From Streptomyces odontomachi (GTDB taxonomy: Bacteria; Actinomycetota; Actinomycetes; Streptomycetales; Streptomycetaceae): a DNA stretch of 42,220 nucleotides. Position numbers and translations under genes: made by a program. Where the stretch lies: assembly GCF_024435355.1 (NCBI RefSeq), contig NZ_JAMJWG010000039.1, positions 1-42,220 of the forward strand. The letters run 5' to 3'. The notes under the pieces are model-generated. The model had not been told where the DNA came from and made no database searches. It was given only the letters and a program-made list of their open reading frames with translations. Position 1 is the first letter of the stretch, and the number at the start of each line of letters is the position of its first letter. Of the stretch, positions 26,478-39,480 are shown one piece after another.

Positions 26478-27323
26478 ATGAACGTCGGTATAGGCCTGCC
26501 CATCGGCGACCCGACCACCCTGCTCACCTGGGCGCAACGCGCCGACGCCGGGCCCTTCAGCACGCTGGGCCTGCTCGACCGGCTCGTCTACGACAACCCC
26601 GAGCCCCTCGTCGCGCTCGCCCTCCTCGCGGGCGCCACCTCCCGCATCCGCGTGCAGACCGAGGTGCTGCTCGCCCCGCTGCGCGACACCGCGCTGCTCG
26701 CCAAGCAGGCCGCCACGGTGGACCGGATGACCGGTGGCCGCCTGGTCCTGGGCCTGGGCATCGGCGGCCGGGACGACGACCACCAGGTCACGGGCGTCGA
26801 CATGCGCACCCGGGGCCGCCGCCTGGACGAGCAGATGGCGGTGCTGCGGCGCCTGTGGTCCGGTGCGCCGTACGGTGCCGGCGTCGGCCCGATCGGGCCC
26901 GCGCCCGCCCGGCCCGGTGGCCCCGAAGTGCTCTTCGGCGGTTTCAAGCCCGCCGCACTCGAACGGGTCGCGCGCTGGGGCGACGGCTTCCTGGCCGCTG
27001 CGGCGCCGTCCTGGGCCGGCGGCCTGTTCGACACCGTCCGCGGCTTCTGGCAGCGGCACGGCCGCGACGGCGAGCCCCGCATCGTCGCGCAGGTCAACGT
27101 CGCGCTCGGCCCGCAGGACGTGATCGACGACGCCCGGACGGCCATGCACGCCTACTACGCCTTCACCGGCATGGCGGACCGGATGGTCGCCGGCCTGCTC
27201 ACCACGCCCGCCGAGATCCGCGGGGCCGTCGCGGCCTTCGGCGACCTCGGTGCCGACGAGGTCATGCTCTACTGCTACGGCCTCGACCCGGACCAGGTGG
27301 ATCGCGTCGCGGACGCGTTGTAG
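26478..27323 (+). CDS. LLM-class (luciferase-like) flavin-dependent oxidoreductase
   Basis: A 281-residue TIM-barrel oxidoreductase of the bacterial luciferase-like family, which uses reduced FMN or F420. Family features are the N-terminal strand NVGIGLPIG, the segment LLAPLRDTALLAKQAATVDRMTGGRLVLGLGIGG (nearly universal in the family) and LFGGFKPAALERVARWGDGF. The ATG at 26478 follows CCGGAGG. The 3' end overlaps the converging DHFR-like gene by 49 bases. The substrate is unknown and there is no clear link to the cluster. Confidence 0.9.
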   Translation: MNVGIGLPIGDPTTLLTWAQRADAGPFSTLGLLDRLVYDNPEPLVALALLAGATSRIRVQTEVLLAPLRDTALLAKQAATVDRMTGGRLVLGLGIGGRDDDHQVTGVDMRTRGRRLDEQMAVLRRLWSGAPYGAGVGPIGPAPARPGGPEVLFGGFKPAALERVARWGDGFLAAAAPSWAGGLFDTVRGFWQRHGRDGEPRIVAQVNVALGPQDVIDDARTAMHAYYAFTGMADRMVAGLLTTPAEIRGAVAAFGDLGADEVMLYCYGLDPDQVDRVADAL

Positions 27324-27886
27324 CCGGCGATGATGACGCCGCTGGCCGTCGGGGTCACGTCGGCGACGTCGAACGCGGCCGGGCTGAAGCCGTCGGGGAA
27401 CAGGCGGTGGCCGGCGCCCAGGACGAGGGGATGGATGCAGAGCAGGTACTCGTCGATGAGGCCGAGCGGGGCGAGGGACCTGATCAGCGCGCCGCTGCCC
27501 ATGATGTGCAGGTCGTCGCCCGGGGTCTTCTTGAGCTCGGCGACCGCTGCCGGGACGTCACCGCTGAGCAGCGAGGAGTTGGGCCACGGCAGGGGGTCGG
27601 TCAGGCTGCGGGAGGCGACGAACTTGGGGGCGTTGTTGAGGGCGTCGCGGAACGGGCTGTCCTGGGTGTTCCAGTGGCCCAGGACGTCCTGGTAGGTGCG
27701 GCGGCCCAGCAGGTACCCGCTGCTGGCGGACAGCCGCCGGCCCCATGCCCTGCCGATGGCGTCGTCCCCGGCCCGCTCGGCGGCCCAGCCGCCCTGGGTG
27801 AAGCCGTCTCGGGTGTCCTCGTCACTGCGGCCGGGTCCCTGCATGACGCCGTCCAGGGTGACGTGGTTGATGACGACGATCCTCAT
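27275..27886 (-). CDS. Dihydrofolate reductase/RibD C-terminal-like reductase
   Basis: A 203-residue protein of the RibD_C/DHFR fold (YyaP/YwjB type). It begins MRIVVINHVTLDGVMQ and has LLGRRTYQDVLGHW, the reductase-like LHIMGSGALIRSL and PLVLGAGHRLFPDG. These NAD(P)H-dependent proteins are widespread and mostly uncharacterised. The ATG at 27886 follows AAGGAG. Its 3' end overlaps the converging luciferase-like gene by 49 bases. No cluster role is evident. Confidence 0.9.
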   Translation of the reverse strand: MRIVVINHVTLDGVMQGPGRSDEDTRDGFTQGGWAAERAGDDAIGRAWGRRLSASSGYLLGRRTYQDVLGHWNTQDSPFRDALNNAPKFVASRSLTDPLPWPNSSLLSGDVPAAVAELKKTPGDDLHIMGSGALIRSLAPLGLIDEYLLCIHPLVLGAGHRLFPDGFSPAAFDVADVTPTASGVIIAGYNASATRSTWSGSRP

Positions 27887-28072
27887 GGCGCTCCTTCGTC
27901 TACGGGCGTGTCTCCTGGCGAAATCCGAGCACGCTTCGGCCACGCCCGTGGCCGCACCGCACTCCACGTCATCCATGACTGCCGATCGCGGCGAAACTCA
28001 TCGGCCGCCGCGGAACGTGCGGCCTGGCCGGCCCGGCGTCCGGGCGATGGCTCGACGCCGGGCGCCGGTGGC

Positions 28073-28711
28073 TCACCGCCGGCACCCGCTGGTGCTCGAC
28101 GTCCCGTGCGGTGGTCGATCACTCCCGGTCAACGAGTCCAGGAGCGCACGCCCCTGCGGCCACGCACCGAGGCCGCTGGTGGAGTTGATGTGCCCGAGCC
28201 CGTCCGCCACGTGCCGTCGCGCCTGCCAGCGTGCCGCGAAGTCGACGGTCGCCTCCGGGGCGCAGTAGGGGTCGTCGCTGCTGCCCACCACCAGGGCCGG
28301 GCACGGCAACGGTCGTGTGGACGTCTCGATGAACGTCGCGGCCGGCTGGGAGGTACGCACCCGGCTGGCGAACACCTCCCCGCGCGGGTCGGGCGGCGCG
28401 ACCAGGAAGGCGCCGGCCACCGGACCCGACGCGTTCCCGTCCAGCCATCTGGCCGCCGCCCAGCAGCCCAGGCTGTGGGCGACCAGCACGACAGGGCGGT
28501 CGTGCCGGGAGACCTCGTCGTGGGCCACCTGGACGGCTTCGACCCAGTCGTCGAGATCGGGCACGGACCACGAGGCCGGAGCGATCCTGACCGCCGCGGG
28601 GCCCCACTCCCGTTCCCACAGGCTCTGCCAGTGCTGCTCGTCGGAGCCGTCGATACCGGGGATGATGAGGTACGCAACCACTGCCTGCCACCGTTCACTC
28701 GTCGTCGCCAT
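28073..28711 (-). CDS. RBBP9/YdeN-type serine hydrolase
   Basis: A 212-residue small alpha/beta hydrolase. AYLIIPGIDGSDEQHWQ at the N terminus, the nucleophile elbow AHSLGC, Asp in VGSSDDPYC and His in GLGHINSTSGLG are characteristic of the family, whose substrates are largely unknown. The ATG at 28711 is chosen; a start a few codons later is possible because the family usually begins near AYLIIPG. It diverges from the Lrp regulator across about 95 bases, which may control it. Confidence 0.88.
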   Translation of the reverse strand: MATTSERWQAVVAYLIIPGIDGSDEQHWQSLWEREWGPAAVRIAPASWSVPDLDDWVEAVQVAHDEVSRHDRPVVLVAHSLGCWAAARWLDGNASGPVAGAFLVAPPDPRGEVFASRVRTSQPAATFIETSTRPLPCPALVVGSSDDPYCAPEATVDFAARWQARRHVADGLGHINSTSGLGAWPQGRALLDSLTGSDRPPHGTSSTSGCRR

Positions 28712-28805
28712 TGCGGTCCCGGGGGTGCCTGAGGCAGATCCTGCCGGACGCAACCGAACGGCGACTTCGAGCCAAGTGATCTCAAGGGAGATGGTGCGGA
28801 CAACG

Positions 28806-29261
28806 ATGGAATCACTCGACCGGATCGACCGCGACATCCTCGCCCTGCTCCAGGTCGAAGGCCGCCTGACCGGCGCCGAGGTGGGCCGCCGTGTGGGGCT
28901 CTCGCAGCCGGCGGCCAGTGCGCGCATCCAACGGCTCGAGAAGAGCGGCGTCATCACCGGCTACCGGGCCGTCGTCGCCCCCGCGGCACTCGGTCTGAAC
29001 ATCCACGCCGTCATCCGGCTGCGCACCGCGCCCGCCCAGCTCTCCCACGCCCTGGACCTCGCTTCCCGTACCCCCGAGATCACCTCCGTCCTCAGGGTCA
29101 CCGGCGAGGACTGCCTCATCTTCGACGTGCACTGCCCACGGGCGGAACGCCTGGAAGGAATAGTCGACGCGCTGTCCCGGCACGGCCAGGTCATCACCTC
29201 CCTCGTGCTCCGCGCCTACGCCGGGAAACCGCTGACGGACGCGACGTGGACCCCGTCGTGA
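28806..29261 (+). CDS. Lrp/AsnC-family transcriptional regulator
   Basis: A 151-residue regulator. The N-terminal winged helix (about 4-62) includes LDRIDRDILALLQ, GAEVGRRVGLSQPAASARIQ and RLEKSGVITGYRAVV; the C-terminal RAM ligand-binding domain (about 70-140) ends ITSLVLRAYAG. Such proteins sense amino acids or related small molecules and form octamers on DNA. The ATG at 28806 fits the family start MESLDRIDRDIL; ATG 28791 and GTG 28794 are in frame alternatives near AAGGGAG. It probably controls itself and the divergent RBBP9-type hydrolase, and may be cotranscribed with the next gene. Confidence 0.92.
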   Translation: MESLDRIDRDILALLQVEGRLTGAEVGRRVGLSQPAASARIQRLEKSGVITGYRAVVAPAALGLNIHAVIRLRTAPAQLSHALDLASRTPEITSVLRVTGEDCLIFDVHCPRAERLEGIVDALSRHGQVITSLVLRAYAGKPLTDATWTPS

Positions 29262-29292
29262 CCCGGGACGACTTCTGTTGAGGAGCATCAGC

Positions 29293-30225
29293 GTGCGGGA
29301 CGTCGCGTTCGGCAGTGGAGCCGTTCGGCTGGCCGGTTCGCTGAGCGTGCCGGGGGGTCGGGCCGGTGCCGGCGTTGCGGGCGTCGTGCTGGTCGGTGGG
29401 TCAGGGCCGACCGACCGGGACAACGGCGGGTACTTCCTGCCGTTGCGGCGGCACCTGCTGCGAGCCGGACTCGCCGTGCTGTCCTACGACAAGCGTGGGG
29501 TCGGCGGGTCGTCCGGCGACTGGCGTGCCGCGACCATGGACGACCTGGCGGCCGACGCGACAGCCGCGTTGGCGTGCCTGCGCGCCCAGCCCGGGATCAG
29601 GCCCGAGGCGACGGGGCTCTTCGGCCACAGCGAGGGCGGCTGGGTCGCCCTGCACGCCTCGGCGGCCCGGGACGACGTGCCCTGGGTCATCACCAACAGC
29701 TGCCCGGGAGTGAGCCCGGCCGTGCAGGAACGCCATGCGCTGGCCAACCGCCTACGGGCGGCCCACGGGGATCGTGGGGATCCGCACGCGGACAGCGACC
29801 GCGCGCTGGCCCTGTACGACCGTCTGGTTCGAGCGGGCCGGCGCGATGCCGACTTCCGGACGGTGGCACGGTTCGTCGACGACGCGGGCGGGCCGGCACG
29901 GCTGGCCGAGTTCTGGGACGGCATGGACGAACGCCTGTGGACGTTCCTGAAACGGATGCAGGACCACGACCCGGCCTCGGACCTGCGCGCGCTGCGCTGC
30001 CCGCAGTTGGCGCTCTTCGGCGGCGCTGACCCGCTGGTCCCGATCGCGGACAGCGTCCACAGGTTCACCCTGGCCGCCTGCCACCCGGCACGCGCGCGGC
30101 AGGCCACGCTGACCGTGGAGGTGTTCCCCGGCGCCGACCACCGGGTGCAGGTGCGGGACCCGGGCGGCCGCGCGCTTGCGCCGGGCTATCTCGACACGGT
30201 GACCCGCTGGCTTGCCGGCCGGTGA
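29293..30225 (+). CDS. Alpha/beta hydrolase (dienelactone hydrolase/S9-like)
   Basis: A 310-residue hydrolase. VVLVGGSGPTDRDN forms the oxyanion segment, SYDKRGVGGSSG follows, GHSEGG carries the nucleophilic Ser, GGADPLVP the Asp and PGADHRVQV the His. The GTG at 29293 has AGGAG 7 bases upstream and is preferred over an in-frame TTG at 29278. It starts 31 bases after the Lrp gene, probably in one transcript, and converges on the di-iron gene with a 48-base gap. The substrate is unknown. Proteins of this type are often annotated as esterases or peptidase-like hydrolases. Confidence 0.88.
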   Translation: MRDVAFGSGAVRLAGSLSVPGGRAGAGVAGVVLVGGSGPTDRDNGGYFLPLRRHLLRAGLAVLSYDKRGVGGSSGDWRAATMDDLAADATAALACLRAQPGIRPEATGLFGHSEGGWVALHASAARDDVPWVITNSCPGVSPAVQERHALANRLRAAHGDRGDPHADSDRALALYDRLVRAGRRDADFRTVARFVDDAGGPARLAEFWDGMDERLWTFLKRMQDHDPASDLRALRCPQLALFGGADPLVPIADSVHRFTLAACHPARARQATLTVEVFPGADHRVQVRDPGGRALAPGYLDTVTRWLAGR

Positions 30226-30273
30226 CGGCCTGCGCTGGGGGCGCCGCCACCGGCCTCAAGGCAGCCGCCTGCC

Positions 30274-31383
30274 TCAGTCGGACTCCGCCCCCGCCGCCAC
30301 CGCAGCGTCGACCTCCTGGCGGCGGGCGTCGAGTTCGGCCTCCGCCTCGGCCTTGGAGAAGCCTTCGGCGATCTCCTCGTCCTGGCGCATCAGGGCGTCC
30401 AGGTCGGAGCGTGCCGCGTCCAGGACGCCGATGTCGGCGTAGGCCGCCTGCACCTTGTCGCCCCACAGGCCGATGTCGCGGACGCAGGGGACGATACGGC
30501 TGAAGAGGAGGGACTGGTAGATCGTGTAGATCTCGGAGGTCTCCAGGTGCTTGACGCACTCGTCGACCGGCAGCCCGACGCGCTCGAAGACCTCCTTCGC
30601 CTGGAACCGGTCCCGCATCAGGTAGCAGCCCTCGACCACGAACTCCTCGCGCTCGGCGCGCTCCTTCTCGGTGATCTGGCTGTAGTAGTCCCTGAGCGCG
30701 AGCCGGCCGAAGGCGACGTGGCGGGCCTCGTCCTGCATGACGAACGCGAGGAGCTGCTTGACCATGGGGTTGGTCGCCAGGTCCCGGTACACGCCGAAGG
30801 TCGCCAGGGCCAGGCCCTCGATGAGGACCTGCATCCCGAGGTACGGCATGTCCCAGCGGCCGTCGCTGAGGGCGTCGGAGAGCAGCCGGGCCAGTCCGTC
30901 GTTGATCGGGTACAGCATGCCGATCTTCTCGTTGGCGAACTTCGAGAACAGCTCGACGTGCCGTGCCTCGTCCATCACCTGGGTGGCCGCGTAGAACTTG
31001 GCATCGAGGTCGGGAACGGATTCGACGACCCGGGCCGCGACGGACATCGCGCCCTGCTCGCCGTGCAGGAACTGGCTGAATATCCACGAGCAGTTGTGCC
31101 GCCGCAGAATGTCGAGTTCCTTGGCGGGCATGCGCTCGTAACGCTCGTAGCCCTTCAGGGGGTTGAATTCGTCCGGGAGACCGAGCGGGTTGTTCTCATC
31201 TACCGGGAGGTCCCAGTCGATACGGGTCTGGGCGTCCCACTGCTTGTCCTTTCCCTTCTGGTAGAGGTTGAGAAGCCGCTCGCGGCCCCCGTCGTACTCC
31301 CAGGTGAACCTGGTGGCACCCGCCGCCGGCACGTCCCAGGTGTCCGCGCTGACCGGGCTGGTGTACTTGTCCAAACTGCTCAT
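30274..31383 (-). CDS. Ferritin-like non-haem di-iron oxygenase
   Basis: A 369-residue four-helix-bundle protein with a complete set of di-iron ligands: Glu109 (in HGEQG), Glu139-x2-His142 (DEARHVE), Glu189 (LIEGL) and Glu219-x2-His222 (DEARHVAFG). This is the R2/ferritin-like pattern used by oxygenases, N-oxygenases and desaturases. The ATG at 31383 follows GAGGAAAG, 12 bases after the beta-barrel gene, so it is the last gene of the leftward PKS-tailoring operon. Its C-terminal 60 residues are acidic, Ala/Glu-rich and likely helical. Oxidation, desaturation or N-oxygenation of the product is possible. It is not close enough to AurF in its motifs to claim N-oxygenase activity. Confidence 0.85.
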   Translation of the reverse strand: MSSLDKYTSPVSADTWDVPAAGATRFTWEYDGGRERLLNLYQKGKDKQWDAQTRIDWDLPVDENNPLGLPDEFNPLKGYERYERMPAKELDILRRHNCSWIFSQFLHGEQGAMSVAARVVESVPDLDAKFYAATQVMDEARHVELFSKFANEKIGMLYPINDGLARLLSDALSDGRWDMPYLGMQVLIEGLALATFGVYRDLATNPMVKQLLAFVMQDEARHVAFGRLALRDYYSQITEKERAEREEFVVEGCYLMRDRFQAKEVFERVGLPVDECVKHLETSEIYTIYQSLLFSRIVPCVRDIGLWGDKVQAAYADIGVLDAARSDLDALMRQDEEIAEGFSKAEAEAELDARRQEVDAAVAAGAESD

Positions 31384-31395
31384 GTGCGGCTTTCC

Positions 31396-31824
31396 TCAGT
31401 CTTTCAGGGAGAAGTGCGTGGTGAAGACGGTGGTGGTGGCGTCCTCACGGCCGACGACGGTGATCGAACGGGTGCCGGACCTCCCGCGGTAGCGGCCGCT
31501 GACGCCGAACGCCCTGAAGACCTGCGGCTCCCCCGCGATGATCGACTGGATGTCGACGACACCGGTGTAGTAAATGCTGCCGTCGGCGAATTCATCGGTG
31601 CCCGACACCTGTTCCTTGACCCGCTTGTCGTTCGGGTCCAGGTACACCAGACCGAATCCGTCGGGCGTCTTCGCGATCTGGGCGCCCTCGGAATCGAGCA
31701 GTTCGGCGTGGAAGGTCACTACGGTTCCGGGGCCTTCCTTTCCGCCTTCGGGAAGGTGCATCGTCACGTGCGACACCTCTTTGATGTCGCTGATGACGAT
31801 TTCCTCGGTCGCGTGGTCAGACAT
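31396..31824 (-). CDS. Allene-oxide-cyclase-like beta-barrel protein, AbyU-like candidate cyclase
   Basis: A 142-residue single-domain protein with alternating polar and hydrophobic strands and the segment FGVSGRYRGRSG. I recall a similar GVSGRYxGxxG stretch near the C terminus of the spirotetronate Diels-Alderase AbyU, a beta-barrel of similar length (about 140 residues). The same fold includes plant allene oxide cyclase and the [4+2] spirocyclases PyrI4 and VstJ. The ATG at 31824 follows AGGAG. It lies between the FrsA-like hydrolase and the di-iron gene in the PKS operon. The likely role is non-redox ring closure on the released or tethered polyketide. Distant AOC-like proteins also occur as polyether or other cyclases, so the reaction is uncertain. 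Confidence 0.7.
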   Translation of the reverse strand: MSDHATEEIVISDIKEVSHVTMHLPEGGKEGPGTVVTFHAELLDSEGAQIAKTPDGFGLVYLDPNDKRVKEQVSGTDEFADGSIYYTGVVDIQSIIAGEPQVFRAFGVSGRYRGRSGTRSITVVGREDATTTVFTTHFSLKD

Positions 31825-31877
31825 GGTGACTCCTGGATTTCGAAGGGGTGAGGGTGGTCCTGCCGGATGGGGCGACG

Positions 31878-33032
31878 TCATGGGGCGGCACCCGACCGCG
31901 TGTCCGGTCGTGCGTCGGATCGGGAACCCGGTCGGGAATCTGATCGCGCGATCGTGCGCGCGCCGCCCGGCAACCGCCCCCGGGCGCGCGCCGTCCGCCA
32001 CATCAGGCCGATCGCCAGGCTGCGCAGGTCCCGTACGCCGCGCATCCGCAGCAGTGCGCGCGCCGACCACAGCTTGCTCTCGGTGACGTGCTCGGGTGAG
32101 GCGTGCACGTCGTCGTGGACCAGGACGTCGAGGTCGCGTACGTGGCTGCGGAGCAGTTCGACGTCGGCGGCGGGGATGATCTCGTCGCGTGCGCTGGCCA
32201 CGTAGGCCACCGGGATGTCCAGCCGGGCGAGGCGTTCCGCGGGCAGCGCCCAGTCGTGCAGCCCTTCGGGTCCCGTGCCGGTCAGGTGGGTGAGCGCGGC
32301 CACGGTGATGCGCGGCAGCCGGGACTGCCAGTCGGTGTCGGTGAAGAAGGCAGAGATCGGCGCGCCCGCCGTCACCACTCCCCTGATCCGCGGGTCGTCC
32401 ATGGCACAGCGCAGCGCCAGGTGGCCGCTGAAGCTGAGCGCGAGCGCGTAGGTGTGGCGCACGTCGGCCTGGTCGGACAGCGCGTCGAGCAGCCCGGACA
32501 GGAAGCGCCAGCTGTCGGCGTCGTAGGGCACGGCGTTCTCGCCGATGCCGGGCAGGTCGACGACGACGGCCGCCATGCCGAGCCGGCGGAACACCGGCAG
32601 CGCGGGCGCCCACTGCTCCTTGACGCTGACGTTGCCGCCCATGAGGACGAGCAGCGGTCGGCGGTGGTCGGGCGACAGGCCGGTCTGCCAGCAGGCGACA
32701 CGGTGACCGTCGATGTCCGTTTCGAAGCGGTGGATGTCGCTGCCGGAGCTGCCGGAGCGCCAGCGGTCCAGGGCGGCCACGGCCTGCTCGGCGGCCTCCT
32801 TGCGCGCCGGCCCGTCCTCGTAGGGGAAGCGGGCCATGATGTGGTGGCGGCACGCTTCGAGGTGCCGGCCGGCCGCCTCCAGGGTGCGGGCCTCGGCGCT
32901 CCACTCGCCGGTCCACGAGCCGGGTCCCGTGCCGTCGTCGGTGATCCGGTCCAGGATCCGTTCGACGTCCGGTATCTGCTGGCCCCGGGCGTGCACCCGG
33001 ACGAACTCCTTGAGTTCCGCGATGTCGTTCAT
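31878..33032 (-). CDS. FrsA/DUF1100-like alpha/beta hydrolase
   Basis: A 384-residue hydrolase with a helical N-terminal cap (about 1-100) and an alpha/beta core. Likely triad: Ser200 in ALSFSGH (the usual GxSxG is AxSxS), Asp283 in SARDEIIP and His310 in DDVHASPE. VLMGGNVSVKEQWAP forms the oxyanion region. The basic C-terminal tail of about 40 residues looks disordered. It sits in the leftward operon, 61 bases after the FAD gene and 53 bases before the beta-barrel gene. Related hydrolases in PKS clusters act on esters or help chain modification, but no single reaction can be assigned. Confidence 0.82.
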   Translation of the reverse strand: MNDIAELKEFVRVHARGQQIPDVERILDRITDDGTGPGSWTGEWSAEARTLEAAGRHLEACRHHIMARFPYEDGPARKEAAEQAVAALDRWRSGSSGSDIHRFETDIDGHRVACWQTGLSPDHRRPLLVLMGGNVSVKEQWAPALPVFRRLGMAAVVVDLPGIGENAVPYDADSWRFLSGLLDALSDQADVRHTYALALSFSGHLALRCAMDDPRIRGVVTAGAPISAFFTDTDWQSRLPRITVAALTHLTGTGPEGLHDWALPAERLARLDIPVAYVASARDEIIPAADVELLRSHVRDLDVLVHDDVHASPEHVTESKLWSARALLRMRGVRDLRSLAIGLMWRTARARGRLPGGARTIARSDSRPGSRSDARPDTRSGAAP

Positions 33033-33093
33033 GCTCGCCCCGCCTTCACGATGGGCTCCCCCGCGCGCCGGTGAACCCCTGCGGTGCCGGTCG

Positions 33094-34604
33094 TCATGCG
33101 AGCTCCGGCGCGGCGGGGACGGCGCCGAACCAGCGGGCCAGGGCGGCCTCGGGTCCCGCGTCGGTCGCGTCGCCGGCGCCGCGCTCGGTGCCGGTGCCGG
33201 TGGCCCAGGCGACCCGGCCGTCCGGGCGGAGCAGCACCGCGGCGGCCGGGATCTCCGCCGCGGGCTCGGCGCGGGCCTCGGTGACGCGGTCCTTGAGCTC
33301 CGACAGGTCCGGGACCGGCACCGCGCCGTCCGACAGGTCGAGGTACACGCCGAGACCGGGGTGGAGCAGGCGCGCGACGGTGGTCGTGCCGCCCGGCGTG
33401 ACCAGCTCGGTGTTGACGAGCCGGCGGCCCACCAGCGGGTGCTGCCCCTCGTCGGCGGCCGGGTAGCGCACGGCGAGACCGCAGCTGAGGTTGATCAGGT
33501 ACTCGTTGACCTCGGGCAGCTTGACCATCTCGCCGAACAGCTCGCGCAGGGAGCGGATGCTGTCGACCGGGTGGGTCAGGGCGACCTGGGCCCGGGTGGC
33601 CATGCAGGCACGGGTGCCGACCGGGTGGCGTTCGTCGTGGTAGCTGTCCAGCAGGCCGTCGGGAGCGTGTCCTGCGAGGGCTGCGGCCAGTTTCCAGCCG
33701 AGGTTCAGCGCGTCCTCCAGGCCGGTGTTGAGGGCCAGGCCGCTGAGCGGGAAGTGGGTGTGCGCGGCGTCGCCGGCCAGGAAGACGCGGTCCTTGCGGT
33801 AGCGGTCGGCCTGCCGGGTGACGTTGTGCCAGCGGGAGAGCCACAGCGGACGGCCGGTGGTCAGCGGGCGGCCGGTGAGACGCTCCGCCAGGGCACGCAT
33901 CTCGGCCTCGTCGGGGTCCTGTTCGGGGTGCGCGGGCGCGGTGCCGAACTCGCCCATGGCGATCCGGATGGCGCGCTCGCCGACCTGCGCCAGCATGAAC
34001 GGGCCACGGTCCTGCTGGTGGGCGCCGACGCGCTGGAACAGCTCGTCGTCCGGCTCGACCTCGAGGTCGCCGGCGATACCGTGGAAGGGCAGGTCCTCGC
34101 CGGGGAACTCGATCTGCGACAGGGTGCGCACGGTGCTGCCGGTGCCGTCGCAGCCGACCAGGTAGCCGCCGGTCAGCCGGGACGTGCCGGAGGCGGACCG
34201 CACGGTGACGGTGACCTGCTCGGCGTCCTGCTCGACGCCGATGATCTCGTGGCCCCGCCGGACGGTCGCACCGAGCGCGACGGCGTGTGCTTCGAGGCGC
34301 CGCTCCAGGTTGGACTGGCTGACGATGAAGGTGTTGTTGTGCCGCTCGGCCAGCGCTTCCGGGTCGAGCTGGTAGCCGGCGAAGTACGCCAGCGGCCACT
34401 CGAAGCCGTCCTCGCGGATCGCCGACATCACGGCCCGCTGGTCGAGGAGTTCCACGGTGGCGGAGTTCAGGGCGTTGCCGAGCGCCTGGCCCAGCTGCTC
34501 CTCGTGCCGTTCCAGGACGACGGTCTCGACGCCGTGCAGGCGCAGTTCGCAGGCGAGCAGCAGCCCGACGGGTCCGGCCCCGGCGACGATGACGGTGTGG
34601 TTCA

Positions 34605-34605
<1 letters not shown>
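33094..34605 (-). CDS. FAD-dependent monooxygenase-fold protein (class A/PHBH type; PyrE3-like candidate)
   Basis: A 503-residue class A flavoprotein. The N-terminal GAGPVG binds the ADP part of FAD, LVGCDGTGSTVR is the DG motif, and FLAGDAAHTHFPLSGLALNTG is the GD motif, where the common GGQGxN loop reads SGLALN. A C-terminal thioredoxin-like domain (about 400-503) is typical of aromatic hydroxylases of this size. The ATG overlaps the PKS stop (TGATG), so it is coupled to the last PKS gene. It could hydroxylate or epoxidise the product. Alternatively, by family analogy, it could be a redox-silent [4+2] cyclase like PyrE3, KijA or ChlE3, which share this fold. The neighbouring AOC-like barrel makes the cyclase idea attractive but unproven. 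Confidence 0.9.
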
Positions 34606-39443
<4,838 letters not shown>

Positions 39444-39480
39444 GGGGTCCGGCCTTTCCAGCGGGCGCCGCGTGGGGAGG

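Noticed and set aside
30274..31383. Assignment as an AurF-type N-oxygenase
   Set aside because: The ligand set is the general R2/ferritin pattern; AurF has an additional His ligand and a different helix arrangement, so the specific activity cannot be claimed.
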